This document shows positions 1 to 8,646 of a stretch of 33,640 nt of DNA, piece by piece. The position numbers and the translations under genes were made by a program. Numbering within the stretch: position 1 is the stretch's first letter; each line of letters starts with the position of its first letter. Below the pieces are notes generated by a model, which was not told the origin of the DNA, did no database searches, and was given only the letters and a program-made list of their open reading frames with translations. The stretch is from positions 1-33,640 of the IMG/VR virus record IMGVR_UViG_3300035665_000155; one strand, given 5' to 3'. The DNA comes from a virus.

Positions 1-1240
1 TACCTATACCCAGACCATTACTAGTTTTACCAAATAAAACAATAGCATCCTGAGACACTCCCAGTTCTATCGGAACACCAGCACCATTACCAACTACTTT
101 TAAACCATCAGCAAATGTTTTAACTCCACTAATAGTTTGAGTTCCAGTAGTTCTAACAATATTACTACTATCAAAATTACCACTATGCCAAACAATATTA
201 TTGTTAACTAATAATGCACTAGAGAATAATCCAGTACCAATAACATGAAGTTGACTAGTCGGAGTTGTTGTTCCAATACCAACATTAGTACCATTATCAA
301 AAACTAGACTATTACCAATAGTCGAACCACCAGTAAACTTACTTATATAGTTAGTTGTTCCTCCGCTACTAGATATTACTCCAGTGCCATTCACACTTAA
401 AGAAGTAAAATTCCCGCTACTACTAGGAACCCAGTAATCGGTGGATGAATTATATTGTAAGAATTGACCATTAGTCACCCCACTAACATTAACATCGTGG
501 TTGTCATTCAAATGGCCATAACTAGTTGGTCTTACAAAAATTTTGCCATTACTAGCAGCATCCAAAATTATAGCAGTAGAAATAGAGTGTTTTGGTTCAA
601 CGTTGGTTAACTTACCAGATACAGTAGGGTGAACATATAATATGTCACCGTCTGCCCAAGTTTCATTTCCAACAGCTATATTGCTTGCTACATTTCCGCG
701 AGTGTCAATTTCTGTTACATGTCCAAACTGTATAGCATAACCATTATTATTATTATTTATATTTTCTAAAATGAGTCCAATGAAACGGACTTCACGAACA
801 CTACCATTTGCAACATATAGGGACGGTGTAATAATTCCATTGCTGTGAACACCAGTAGCATAAACAGCTTGGCCTTTATAAAGCACAGACCCAGTTTGAT
901 TTCTTACTCTATAAAAATTATGTTGGCCAATATGAATATCAGTATTATCTGTAAGAGCTACATTAACAGTACCTTCGGTGTCATTCCATCCAATTTGACC
1001 TCTTAATAAATCGGGTTCAACATTGGTATTAAATTGGATAGTCTGAAATGTACCACTAGCTGGGGTAATATATGTTCCACTTATACTACTAACACCAAGA
1101 TTAATAATAGCATTACTACTATTTTTAGTATATAATTTACCATCTCCTATATTTATTCCTAATTCACCTTGGCTTAGTCCAGTAGCTAGCGGAACAGCAC
1201 CAGGAGTGCTACTCCTTTTATGTTGTATAATATTTGGCAT
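1..1240 (-). CDS. tail-fibre/baseplate-type protein, 3' end beyond the window
   Basis: Open from ATG at 1240 to the left edge (413 codons, no stop), so only the N-terminal part is present. It begins MPNIIQHKRSSTPG and continues with a GELGINIGDGKLY-like stretch, resembling the N-terminal virion-attachment module of phage receptor-binding proteins such as Mtd. A middle domain (YKGQAVYATG, ANGSVREVRFIG, GNETWADGDILYVHP) is clearly paralogous to the 234-aa protein at 4422-5126. Further on come VRTTGTQTISGVKTF and GIGTTTPTSQLHV repeats typical of fibres with collagen-like or beta-helical shafts. It follows the 1035-aa fibre gene by 18 bp in the same direction. It probably forms part of the adsorption apparatus. 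Receptor and exact role cannot be read from the sequence. Confidence 0.75.
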   Translation of the reverse strand, partial: MPNIIQHKRSSTPGAVPLATGLSQGELGINIGDGKLYTKNSSNAIINLGVSSISGTYITPASGTFQTIQFNTNVEPDLLRGQIGWNDTEGTVNVALTDNTDIHIGQHNFYRVRNQTGSVLYKGQAVYATGVHSNGIITPSLYVANGSVREVRFIGLILENINNNNNGYAIQFGHVTEIDTRGNVASNIAVGNETWADGDILYVHPTVSGKLTNVEPKHSISTAIILDAASNGKIFVRPTSYGHLNDNHDVNVSGVTNGQFLQYNSSTDYWVPSSSGNFTSLSVNGTGVISSSGGTTNYISKFTGGSTIGNSLVFDNGTNVGIGTTTPTSQLHVIGTGLFSSALLVNNNIVWHSGNFDSSNIVRTTGTQTISGVKTFADGLKVVGNGAGVPIELGVSQDAIVLFGKTSNGLGIG

Positions 1241-1258
1241 TTAATTTTCTCTAACTAT

Positions 1259-4200
1259 TTAGAACGTTCCGCCATCTAGTGAGCAATCAACAATAGCAGC
1301 ACATACTGTTCCTGCGGTTAAGTATGTTGCCGTGGTTACTGCTGTAACGTGTCCCATTCCATCAACAGTAAAACTAGCAATACCATTACTTCCTTGGGCA
1401 CCAGTCAATGTTGAAGTATCATTATGGCCAATCGTTATGCTGCCACCTCCATTAGTAATATCTATTGCTGTTCCTTGTGTCAATGTGGCTTTAGTTAATG
1501 TGTTACCAGTAGTATTGCCTATTAATAATTGACCATTAGTATAAGAAGTTTGGCCGGTTCCTCCTTTGTCAACAGCAATCGTGGTTGCATTCCATGTTCC
1601 AGTAACCACTGTGCCGAGAGTTGTAAGATTAGCACTACCAGCCCAAGTACTAAGAGCAGTATTCTCTACATTACTTAATCCTACCTTAGATTTGGCTAAA
1701 CTAGTTATCCATGATGGGTCGGCATATGAACCATTAGTATATACTCCATTGGTTACTGTACCAGCATTACCTGTTACACTAATATTCCAAGTACCAGTAG
1801 CATTAGTTCCGCTTATAGAAGGCGCACCAATACTGTTATAAGAAATTGTTCTGGCCGCACTACCATTAAATGTAAAACTAGAACTATCTCCGGCTCCACC
1901 ATTATTAACGGTAATAGAATTTGTGGTATTTCTAGTATCACTCAGTCTGCTATCATTACCTTGACAAAAAGTATTAGCTGTTGATCCAAAGCTTCCTGTT
2001 GTTAATGCTCCAGCAGTTGTTGTTATAATTGGCAAGTTTGCTGTTGATCCTATAGCTCCAGCATTTGTTATGTTTCCGTGAGTGTGATTAGCAGTAGCAA
2101 AACTACTAGAATTTAAAGAGCTGTCTCTAACAATCTTTCCTGTTGTTCCATCAAACATAGCAAAGTTGCCGCTAGTGGCGCTAGTTGGGCCGGTTACTAA
2201 AATACTAGCATCAACAATGTTTGTTTGTAAAATATTCCAATTACTACCAACAGAGGCATGAGTGCCAGCAGCAGTACCGTCTGTTCCACAAATTATTGTA
2301 TCGTTAACTTCTACTACTGGGCCAGAAGCCCCACCAATTCTACCAGCAACACTAATTTTATATACCCAACCTCTATCGGCCGCTGGATAATTAGGATTAG
2401 TTGAACAGTCTATTGTTCCCTTGAAAATCATAGCATCATTGGTGGCAATGCCACTACCAATCATATTGTCAACATAGGTTTTAACAGCATCCGCTCTTGG
2501 TAATGCTGATGATCCACCAGTTAGTATTGTTTCAACACTATAAGGGGCCGATATTGCATTAGTTCCATTACCCACAAGGATATTATTAGAGGTTAGCGTG
2601 GTGGCTCCAGTGCCTCCTTTATCCACAGAGATTGTGGATGCTCTCCATTCACCATTAGTTATAGCGGCTCCTCCAACAAGATCAAAAGCTATTCTGAATG
2701 GAGCAGTTGTGATATCCGAATGAGTACCCACTAACAAATATCCAGAAGATGCACCTTGTTGACCAGTATAATAATCAAAATAATTGTCTCCACCGCCAAC
2801 AATATTCAAAGATGGTATATTAGCAAAGGATCCAGTATGGGATATATTTATTCTATTACCAAAAGTCTTAACTCCATTAATGCTTTGATTGCCAGTTGTG
2901 CGAACAACAGTACTATCAACAGCAATACTATCGGCACTAACGGTTATACCATCTCCCTGACCAATATTAAATGTTCTATCAGCACTAAGATCTCCCCCAC
3001 CAACCAATCCACTTCCAGCAGTTAAAGTTCTAGACGATAAAGCAAGTCCTGTTGCTGCTATTGTGATAGTACCAGAACCGTTGGTAATTTGAACATTAGA
3101 ACCAGCTGTTAAAGTATTAGCTGCAAGACCTGTACCACTACCAATTAATAACTGACCATTAGAGTATGAAGATCGTCCAGTACCACCTCTATTTACTTCT
3201 ATTTGCTCACCCCTCCAAAAACCTTGAGTGACAGCACCATAACCATTATATCCGGTTGGATCGATTATAAAAGGAAATAAACTATTGTAACTTACGTTAT
3301 CAAATGTTGTAATTGCATTTAAATTTATACTATTATTTAGCTGACTAGCATTGTTAATAAAAGAAGCAAGCTGTCCACCGCCATCGCCCCAATTGATGAC
3401 TAGTGCATTTCCAGTTAAATAATTTATTGTATCCCCAATACTAATACCGCTATTGAATGTGGATGCATTGCCAAATGTTTTGCTTCCATTGATAGTTTGA
3501 GTTCCCGTTGTTCTTACTACAGTATTGTCAACAGCAATAGCATCAGCACTTACGCTAATACCATCACCTTGACCAATATTAAATGTTCTATTAGCAGCTA
3601 ATGTTCCTCCACCAGCTAATCCACTTCCAGCAGTAAATGTTACTGATGATAATGCTGTATTTTCAACATTTCCTAGTCCAATATCTCCCTTAACCTGTGC
3701 TGCTGTTCGAGCTTTAATAACTCCGCCATTAGAATAATTTGTAAAAGCTGCAAAGTGAGTTCCTGATGAGCTTGTTGTAGCAGCAGCTACGTCCACTCCT
3801 GTGCCGTTGCCACCATCTCCTATTTGAACTCCAGAACTTCCAGTTAAAATAACTTTACCAAAAGTAGATTCTATAGTAGTATTGCCAATAGTTCCATTTT
3901 CTAGTGACATATCTTTATCATACCAACCTAGTGCATTATATCTGTAGTTGCTGGTAAAAAGACCAATAGAAGCCGTATCAGCATCCATAAGGACATTAGA
4001 ACCAGCACCACCAGAACCAATTATTCTAATAGTATCTTCTACAAACACAGTAGATCTAAATGTTTTTTCCCCATTAACATTTTGATTTCCTGTTGTATAA
4101 ACAGCATTTGTTGCGTAGGCGGAGTTTCCATTGATACTTATTGGCCATGTTCCAGTAGCATTAGTTCCACCTCTTAATGAATATGCTCCACTACCAGCTA

Positions 4201-4366
4201 TAGCAGGCACCGCTGTTGATATTCCACCTACTCCGCTTCCATAAGCATAATATAAAATATTATCATTTTCATTAAAGGCTAATTCTCCATTATATAGTGA
4301 TGCTGCTGATGGTGATCCAGCAGATCCGCTTGATGGTCTTCTTTTAATTCTGATAGTATTGGCCAT
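1259..4366 (-). CDS. repetitive tail fibre protein (1035 aa)
   Basis: A long Gly/Thr/Ser/Asn-rich protein without obvious enzymatic motifs. The N-terminus (MANTIRIKRRPSSGS, then LYNGELAFNENDNILYYAYG) matches the attachment module shared with its two neighbours. The shaft holds repeated units: TTG-x-Q-x3-G-x-KTF at least four times, GQGDGI-S/T-VSADAIAVD twice, and VDKGGTG-x-T with QLLIGN three or four times, a pattern common in phage fibres. Cys occurs only in the last dozen or so residues. It lies between two fibre-type genes in the late block. A GTGTA-type late-promoter candidate lies about 40 bp upstream. Function as adhesin or fibre is inferred from repeats and context; the receptor is unknown. 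Confidence 0.8.
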   Translation of the reverse strand: MANTIRIKRRPSSGSAGSPSAASLYNGELAFNENDNILYYAYGSGVGGISTAVPAIAGSGAYSLRGGTNATGTWPISINGNSAYATNAVYTTGNQNVNGEKTFRSTVFVEDTIRIIGSGGAGSNVLMDADTASIGLFTSNYRYNALGWYDKDMSLENGTIGNTTIESTFGKVILTGSSGVQIGDGGNGTGVDVAAATTSSSGTHFAAFTNYSNGGVIKARTAAQVKGDIGLGNVENTALSSVTFTAGSGLAGGGTLAANRTFNIGQGDGISVSADAIAVDNTVVRTTGTQTINGSKTFGNASTFNSGISIGDTINYLTGNALVINWGDGGGQLASFINNASQLNNSINLNAITTFDNVSYNSLFPFIIDPTGYNGYGAVTQGFWRGEQIEVNRGGTGRSSYSNGQLLIGSGTGLAANTLTAGSNVQITNGSGTITIAATGLALSSRTLTAGSGLVGGGDLSADRTFNIGQGDGITVSADSIAVDSTVVRTTGNQSINGVKTFGNRINISHTGSFANIPSLNIVGGGDNYFDYYTGQQGASSGYLLVGTHSDITTAPFRIAFDLVGGAAITNGEWRASTISVDKGGTGATTLTSNNILVGNGTNAISAPYSVETILTGGSSALPRADAVKTYVDNMIGSGIATNDAMIFKGTIDCSTNPNYPAADRGWVYKISVAGRIGGASGPVVEVNDTIICGTDGTAAGTHASVGSNWNILQTNIVDASILVTGPTSATSGNFAMFDGTTGKIVRDSSLNSSSFATANHTHGNITNAGAIGSTANLPIITTTAGALTTGSFGSTANTFCQGNDSRLSDTRNTTNSITVNNGGAGDSSSFTFNGSAARTISYNSIGAPSISGTNATGTWNISVTGNAGTVTNGVYTNGSYADPSWITSLAKSKVGLSNVENTALSTWAGSANLTTLGTVVTGTWNATTIAVDKGGTGQTSYTNGQLLIGNTTGNTLTKATLTQGTAIDITNGGGSITIGHNDTSTLTGAQGSNGIASFTVDGMGHVTAVTTATYLTAGTVCAAIVDCSLDGGTF

Positions 4367-4402
4367 TTTAACCTCTATTGATTGGATTATTTTATTTAAA
4401 AG

Positions 4403-4425
4403 AACTATTATAAATTACACCTTAA
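4403..4425 (-). promoter_or_regulatory. candidate late promoter element
   Basis: On the minus strand this reads AAGGTGTAATTTATAATAG, 40-60 bp upstream of the 1035-aa fibre gene. It resembles three other minus-strand sites (6371-6388, 11732-11749, 17114-17134) that share GTGTA followed by an A/T run. Sigma or host use is not known. Confidence 0.35.
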
Positions 4426-5126
4426 ACCATCCCTCCATCGATCTCAGTCGAATTCTTCCAATTTTGACTAGTTGTGTCATATTTTATTAAGCTATTATCT
4501 AAAAGAGAGTTTGTAAAAGCAATTTCATTTAATTGACTAAGCCTTGGATTTATAAAAGATCTGGCTAAAATTACTCCATTAACAGGATTGGCACTAGATA
4601 TAATACCTACTAGTATAATGTTTTTATTTGGTTTAATCTTTGTAAGTTTGCCATAATCAAATGGGTGTACATATAAAACATCGCCATTAGACCAAGACTC
4701 ATTGCCGTCTGATATATTAGAAATTGCTCCACTAGTATCAAGATTATATATACTTCCAAAATTGACAATGAATCCATAATCTCCATCAGAAGCGTATTCT
4801 AACATTAACCCTGCATATAGCTGTTCAGATATGGTGCCATTGGCAATGTATGGGCTTACTAATGGTACGCTATATTCTGTATCATAACCTGTAAAATATA
4901 CGGCTTGTCCCTTTTGTATAGAAAACCCGGTATTATTATAAACTTTAATTAAATTTTCTGATGTACCAATATAGTTTAAATTATTCCACCTCAAAGATCC
5001 ATCGCCAATTTTAAGTCTTCCTGTATCTATTTCAAATCCCATCTCGCCGTTTGCTAAAATAGGATTTGCTGAAACCCATTGTGATTTTGTTCCTCTTCTA
5101 ATTTGTACTAAATTTCCGCGAGGCAT
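4422..5126 (-). CDS. small fibre/baseplate protein with Mtd-like N-terminus (234 aa)
   Basis: Begins MPRGNLVQIRRGTKSQW and continues with ANGEMGFEIDTGRLKIGDG, a signature of the N-terminal trimerisation/attachment domain of receptor-binding proteins of the Mtd type. Residues from about 58 to 175 (KGQAVYFTGYDT, GNESWSNGDVLYVHP) are paralogous to the middle domain of the truncated protein at 1-1240, so one probably arose by duplication of the other. The start codon overlaps the upstream gene's stop by one base, indicating translational coupling. No enzyme motif is visible. It is probably a short fibre or an adaptor between baseplate and fibre. Confidence 0.65.
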   Translation of the reverse strand: MPRGNLVQIRRGTKSQWVSANPILANGEMGFEIDTGRLKIGDGSLRWNNLNYIGTSENLIKVYNNTGFSIQKGQAVYFTGYDTEYSVPLVSPYIANGTISEQLYAGLMLEYASDGDYGFIVNFGSIYNLDTSGAISNISDGNESWSNGDVLYVHPFDYGKLTKIKPNKNIILVGIISSANPVNGVILARSFINPRLSQLNEIAFTNSLLDNSLIKYDTTSQNWKNSTEIDGGMV

Positions 5127-5410
5127 TATGGAGTACCTCCATTTATAGAAATAGCAGATTGTTGAGGAATAAATGACTGTATATATGTTGCTAGACCACT
5201 AACTCTTGTGTGCGGTAAATCTCCAACAGTATCATTAATAGGATAGCCTGTTGGTAATTCTAAGAGAGATAATGTTGGATATTGAGAAGTTATATTTATT
5301 TGTGCATTACCGTATCTATCTATTTCTACTATATTAATATCGTCTATTTTACCAGATTCTATTGTTAGATTAGAATACTCTAAATCAACAGTAACAGTAT
5401 AATCGTTCAT
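5126..5410 (-). CDS. small virion-associated protein (94 aa), function unknown
   Basis: I start it at ATG 5410, preceded by GGAG with 8 bp spacing, rather than at the upstream GTG 5419. It overlaps the stop of the preceding gene in an ATGA arrangement, and its own stop overlaps the start of the next gene. The sequence is rich in Ile, Thr and Asp, with a predicted beta-strand character, and contains LPHTRVSGLATYIQSFI. Phage proteins of this kind often sit next to fibre genes, and the tight coupling to them suggests a baseplate or fibre-adaptor role. I do not recognise a named family. Confidence 0.55.
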   Translation of the reverse strand: MNDYTVTVDLEYSNLTIESGKIDDINIVEIDRYGNAQINITSQYPTLSLLELPTGYPINDTVGDLPHTRVSGLATYIQSFIPQQSAISINGGTP

Positions 5411-5811
5411 GGTTGACACTCCAACAATGAAGAAGAAGTGCTGAATCTTTTTACAATAATTATTGTTCCATATAATAATCTAATAATCTCATTACCACCA
5501 CCAGAATACATTTCATTAGGACTTTCTAATTCTAAATCATATTTAGCATTTTCAAATAAAAATCCATTTGTTGTTACTGCTGGTATTTGTAATAAAATTC
5601 GTCCTTGAACACCAGATATTTGAAATTTATATATACTATGATCTAAATTATTAGTATTAAATGTTTGTGTTACTCCCTCATCTGTGGTCCATGTTAATCT
5701 GGCGCACCAACCAGTAATATTAATTGGATTATCATCGTTATCTTTATATGTTAAAGATAATTTATAAGATGCTCCTTGTTCAATAGAAAAGTCATATTTT
5801 GATGCTGGCAT
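5407..5811 (-). CDS. putative baseplate/tail structural protein (134 aa)
   Basis: Begins MPASKYDFSIEQGASYKLSLTY and has GWCARLTW, GRILLQIPA, YDLELESP and RLLYGTIIIVKRFS. This succession (IEQGA at the N-terminus, a Gly-Arg-Ile strand, then YDLEL and a final LxGTIxIxxR strand) is a recurrent all-beta domain in phage baseplate and fibre-anchoring proteins. It lies between the head-tail adaptor gene and the fibre genes. The assignment comes from pattern and context; no catalytic residues are apparent. Confidence 0.5.
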   Translation of the reverse strand: MPASKYDFSIEQGASYKLSLTYKDNDDNPINITGWCARLTWTTDEGVTQTFNTNNLDHSIYKFQISGVQGRILLQIPAVTTNGFLFENAKYDLELESPNEMYSGGGNEIIRLLYGTIIIVKRFSTSSSLLECQP

Positions 5812-5829
5812 ATTTTGACCTTTAAAATA

Positions 5830-6345
5830 TTATGAATATAGATTTCTGCCTCTGTCATTAGTATACGGTAACATCTCAGGATCAAATCTATTACCAACAA
5901 AAGGACTGAGTATAGCGGCGATGGCTGTGGCATTTTGCACATCCCAATGTTCTGCTAAATCAGAATATAGTTTACACGGACCATGATCTATAATAGACTG
6001 CCATCCTGCCAAACTACCGGCAACAGATAGTTGTGCTGGGCCTAGGGCAGCCCTTATGCCTTCTAAAGAAGCCTTGGTTCTGAAATTACTTTGATCTAGT
6101 ATGCATGCTGTTTTTAATCCAACTAAACTAACAAATATACTATCGTTATATATAGTAGGATCTGGAGTTATTTCTGGTTTAACAACATTAACTTCATATG
6201 ATCTGTCAAGAACAACTTCGAATTGAACATATTTAGCTGCTACTGCTATGGTCTGATATAATCTTTGATCACTATAAGAATACGGCTGATTAATATCATT
6301 AATTAATATTCTTACTATTGATACTATTTCTTTTTGCCATGACAT
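5830..6345 (-). CDS. putative head-tail adaptor/connector protein (171 aa)
   Basis: The N-terminal helix region (VRILINDINQPYSYSDQRL followed by YQTIAVAAKYVQFEV) resembles the gp6-like head-tail connector family, whose members begin with a short helical segment carrying a YxYSDxxL pattern. It follows the major capsid gene after a terminator and a candidate new promoter, and precedes the fibre cluster. Such proteins bind under the portal and close the head. The C-terminal half contains a loop-rich PYTNDRGRNLYS end. Connector identity is an inference. Confidence 0.5.
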   Translation of the reverse strand: MSWQKEIVSIVRILINDINQPYSYSDQRLYQTIAVAAKYVQFEVVLDRSYEVNVVKPEITPDPTIYNDSIFVSLVGLKTACILDQSNFRTKASLEGIRAALGPAQLSVAGSLAGWQSIIDHGPCKLYSDLAEHWDVQNATAIAAILSPFVGNRFDPEMLPYTNDRGRNLYS

Positions 6346-6370
6346 TATGAAGTCTCCAAGAGTGGTGGAC

Positions 6371-6388
6371 TATATTATTTTACACCTT
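6371..6388 (-). promoter_or_regulatory. candidate late promoter element between terminator and adaptor gene
   Basis: The minus strand reads AAGGTGTAAAATAATATA, placed directly after the terminator at 6398-6421 and about 26 bp before the adaptor start codon. Position and similarity to the elements at 4403, 11732 and 17114 suggest a restart point for late transcription. Confidence 0.4.
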
Positions 6389-6397
6389 ATATATAAC

Positions 6398-6421
6398 AAA
6401 AAAGGCTGGCAAAAGCCAGCC
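6398..6421 (-). terminator. rho-independent terminator after the major capsid gene
   Basis: On the minus strand: perfect 7-bp stem GGCTGGC/GCCAGCC with a TTTT loop, followed immediately by TTTTTT. It lies 33 bp past the capsid stop codon, so capsid-proximal transcripts can end here while fibre genes are transcribed less. Confidence 0.9.
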
Positions 6422-6453
6422 CAGTTTGTCATATAGAAATATGATTGTTTATA

Positions 6454-7476
6454 TTAGAGTGAGCCAAGAAGCACTCTACGATTGTCTAGAACTGCGAAGC
6501 CCTGTTCAGCCCATCCGTAGAATCCGGCTCTCTTTTGACGATGTAGTGTATTATCTTCAAAAATTTGAACCTCTTCACGAACTGGCATTACAAAACTGTC
6601 TCTCTTGCGTAGATCAAGACCAACAACAACTTCAACGTCGGTGTTTGGTGATGACTGTGGCATAGAGCCACCGAGAGTACTTGTGTAATACAACTGATAC
6701 TCTTGGCCTTCTCCTAGCTCGTCGATATCATGTAGATTGATACCGAATACGCGATTCAAAGAACCATCAGCAGCAGTGTAGATTTCGCGTCTGGTTGTTT
6801 CATCAACTTGATCAACACCCCAGTTACGAATATCTTCCATAGCCTCTGGACTGACATAAAGATCAGTTAGTTGGCCACGGTTATTACTAGCAGAGTTACC
6901 TCCGCCGTTTCTACGCATTACTGTTTTCATCAAACTTACCAATCTCTTGGTAAATTGACCAACAGCAGCATCGCTGTCGAATACAACAATATTACGATCA
7001 TAGCCAGCAGCAAGAATGGTGTGCCAACCATCATCATTCATCTTCTTAACAAATTGAGCTTCTAAAACTTCCATTGCACGACCAACGACATCCCAACGGG
7101 CATCGCGGGCATACTTTAGAAGATAGTCGATACTAGCTCCAATGTCATAGGTTGGAACCATGACGTAGTCGCTCTCAACATGACGCTCTGGAATATATCC
7201 ATGATTAGGAATTGTATAAGCAACAAAGTCCTTTTCGGTGCCAGGAGCAAGAAAATCTAAGGGGAACTCTGGGGTAGCACTTTGAGCCAAACGAATTGGT
7301 TCAAAGATACCGCTCAGAATATCGCCACTAAGAACGCCCTGCCTTAGAGGTAATTCTAGAGCTTTAGCAAACTCTCTGTTTGCACTTAGAGATACTTCTG
7401 CATTTAGTGAGCCAGAACGAACAAGCAGATCTGTTAATTCTGGAGTCGGTTGAAAAACCTGTGTGTCTCTAGCCAT
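6454..7476 (-). CDS. major capsid protein, HK97 fold (340 aa)
   Basis: Length, position downstream of portal, protease-scaffold and decoration genes, and sequence features support the capsid role. The N-terminal arm is helical and charged. An E-loop-like region with VAYTIPNHGYIPERH follows. A spine helix (WDVVGRAMEVLEAQF) comes next, and then A-domain strands with LYVSPEAMEDIRNW, a pattern very frequent in HK97-fold capsid proteins. The C-terminal FVMPVREEVQIFEDN strand matches the end of the P-domain. It is followed by a strong terminator, as expected of the most abundant late product. No Ig-like insertion is seen. Confidence 0.85.
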   Translation of the reverse strand: MARDTQVFQPTPELTDLLVRSGSLNAEVSLSANREFAKALELPLRQGVLSGDILSGIFEPIRLAQSATPEFPLDFLAPGTEKDFVAYTIPNHGYIPERHVESDYVMVPTYDIGASIDYLLKYARDARWDVVGRAMEVLEAQFVKKMNDDGWHTILAAGYDRNIVVFDSDAAVGQFTKRLVSLMKTVMRRNGGGNSASNNRGQLTDLYVSPEAMEDIRNWGVDQVDETTRREIYTAADGSLNRVFGINLHDIDELGEGQEYQLYYTSTLGGSMPQSSPNTDVEVVVGLDLRKRDSFVMPVREEVQIFEDNTLHRQKRAGFYGWAEQGFAVLDNRRVLLGSL

Positions 7477-7510
7477 TTTTAGTTCTCCCTTGATTTATTG
7501 ATTAATTTAA

Positions 7511-7966
7511 TCAGACAATGTTTACTGAAACTTTTGCATAGCCGTCAGCATCTTTACTGCTGAGGAATTGACCAATCTTAGCAGCACTACTGGCACTTGA
7601 TGTGCCAATTAAACCACTAACACCTACATAAGCAGCATCTCCAGCGGCTGGACTAATTCCAGCGACTAGCATGTTTGTTACAACTTCTCCTTGACGCAAA
7701 AGTGTAACTTTGCCACCAACCTGAACCTCATCTTTGTACCAATTGATATGTTGTCTTGTGAGATCAAGATCAACAACATCATTTAGTAAAACGCCAACTG
7801 GTTTGCCAGTGACGGCTGATGCATATTCTACGACAGCGCCTGCATCGTCCATAGAAGCTCCGGCTCCGCTTGTTTTAACACAAGCAATGCCGCCTCTAAA
7901 CTCTTTTGCTGTCATGAAGAAAGAAACGTTTGTTAAAAGTTCTACGCGATCTGGTTTTAGAGCCAT
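7511..7966 (-). CDS. head decoration/stabilisation protein (151 aa)
   Basis: A small, Val/Ala/Gly-rich, Cys-poor beta protein located between the protease-scaffold and capsid genes, the usual place for decoration proteins such as lambda gpD-like or DUF2190-like proteins. Segments GKPVGVLLNDVVDLD, VGGKVTLLRQGEVVT and AGDAAYVGVSG fit the short beta-barrel decoration fold, in which an early strand with a Gly-Val pair is typical. It lies 2 bp downstream of the protease-scaffold gene and is presumably coexpressed with the capsid gene 34 bp further on. Confidence 0.65.
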   Translation of the reverse strand: MALKPDRVELLTNVSFFMTAKEFRGGIACVKTSGAGASMDDAGAVVEYASAVTGKPVGVLLNDVVDLDLTRQHINWYKDEVQVGGKVTLLRQGEVVTNMLVAGISPAAGDAAYVGVSGLIGTSSASSAAKIGQFLSSKDADGYAKVSVNIV

Positions 7967-7968
7967 TT

Positions 7969-8646
7969 TTATTCTCCCTTATTGAGTGTTTTGCCTAATC
8001 TGCTACAAACAAAATCTACTAAAGCAGCTCTGGTATTGGAAACTTCTGTTTCAGGTTCGCCTCCAACTCCGAGTTCTACTGTCTGTTCTGGTTCTGCTGT
8101 TTCAAGAACAGATTCATCAGCAATTTCTTCTGATGCTTTCTTCTTTTCTACAACTTCTGGCTTAGCTTCTTTTTTCATAGCAGAAACTAGAAGAGTTTTG
8201 ATGCCTTCAAAAGAAGAATCATCAAGATGCTCAAACTGATCTACTGTAGCAATGACTGTATCATTATTAAGACCAGTTTCAAGAAGATCTGCTACTCTTT
8301 TCATTTTCTTTTCTTTTTTAGCCATTTCTTCTTCTTTCATTTTATATCCAGCGATTACTTCATTAGCAGCTTCAAGTTCGCTTTTGACTTTTTTCATTTC
8401 TTCTTCTTTGGTCATTTCTTCTTCTGTTTTTTTCTTGGCTGCTTCTTCTTTCTCAATAACAGCAGCTTCTAAAGCAGCGGTTAGCTCAGCGATTTTATCT
8501 TCATGAGCTTTAATAGCAGTTTCTAAAATATTGGTTTGTTCTTTTAGCTCTGAAGCCTGAGCATAAGCATCTTTTACGGCATCTGAGCAATTGTTCATAG
8601 CCTCTAGTTTTGTTTTCATATCAGCTATTTCTTGTTCTACGCTCAT
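7969..8646 (-). CDS. probable separately translated scaffold (225 aa) nested in the protease gene
   Basis: Met282 of the protease-scaffold protein is ATG 8646 and is preceded by GGAG (8656-8659 on the plus strand) with 9 bp spacing, a good ribosome binding site inside the coding region. Translation from here would give MSVEQEIADMKTK followed by a long coiled coil and an acidic tail, which is the scaffold part without the protease. Nested scaffolds made this way are established for lambda (C and Nu3). The inference here rests on the ribosome binding site and the domain boundary. Confidence 0.55.
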   Translation of the reverse strand: MSVEQEIADMKTKLEAMNNCSDAVKDAYAQASELKEQTNILETAIKAHEDKIAELTAALEAAVIEKEEAAKKKTEEEMTKEEEMKKVKSELEAANEVIAGYKMKEEEMAKKEKKMKRVADLLETGLNNDTVIATVDQFEHLDDSSFEGIKTLLVSAMKKEAKPEVVEKKKASEEIADESVLETAEPEQTVELGVGGEPETEVSNTRAALVDFVCSRLGKTLNKGE

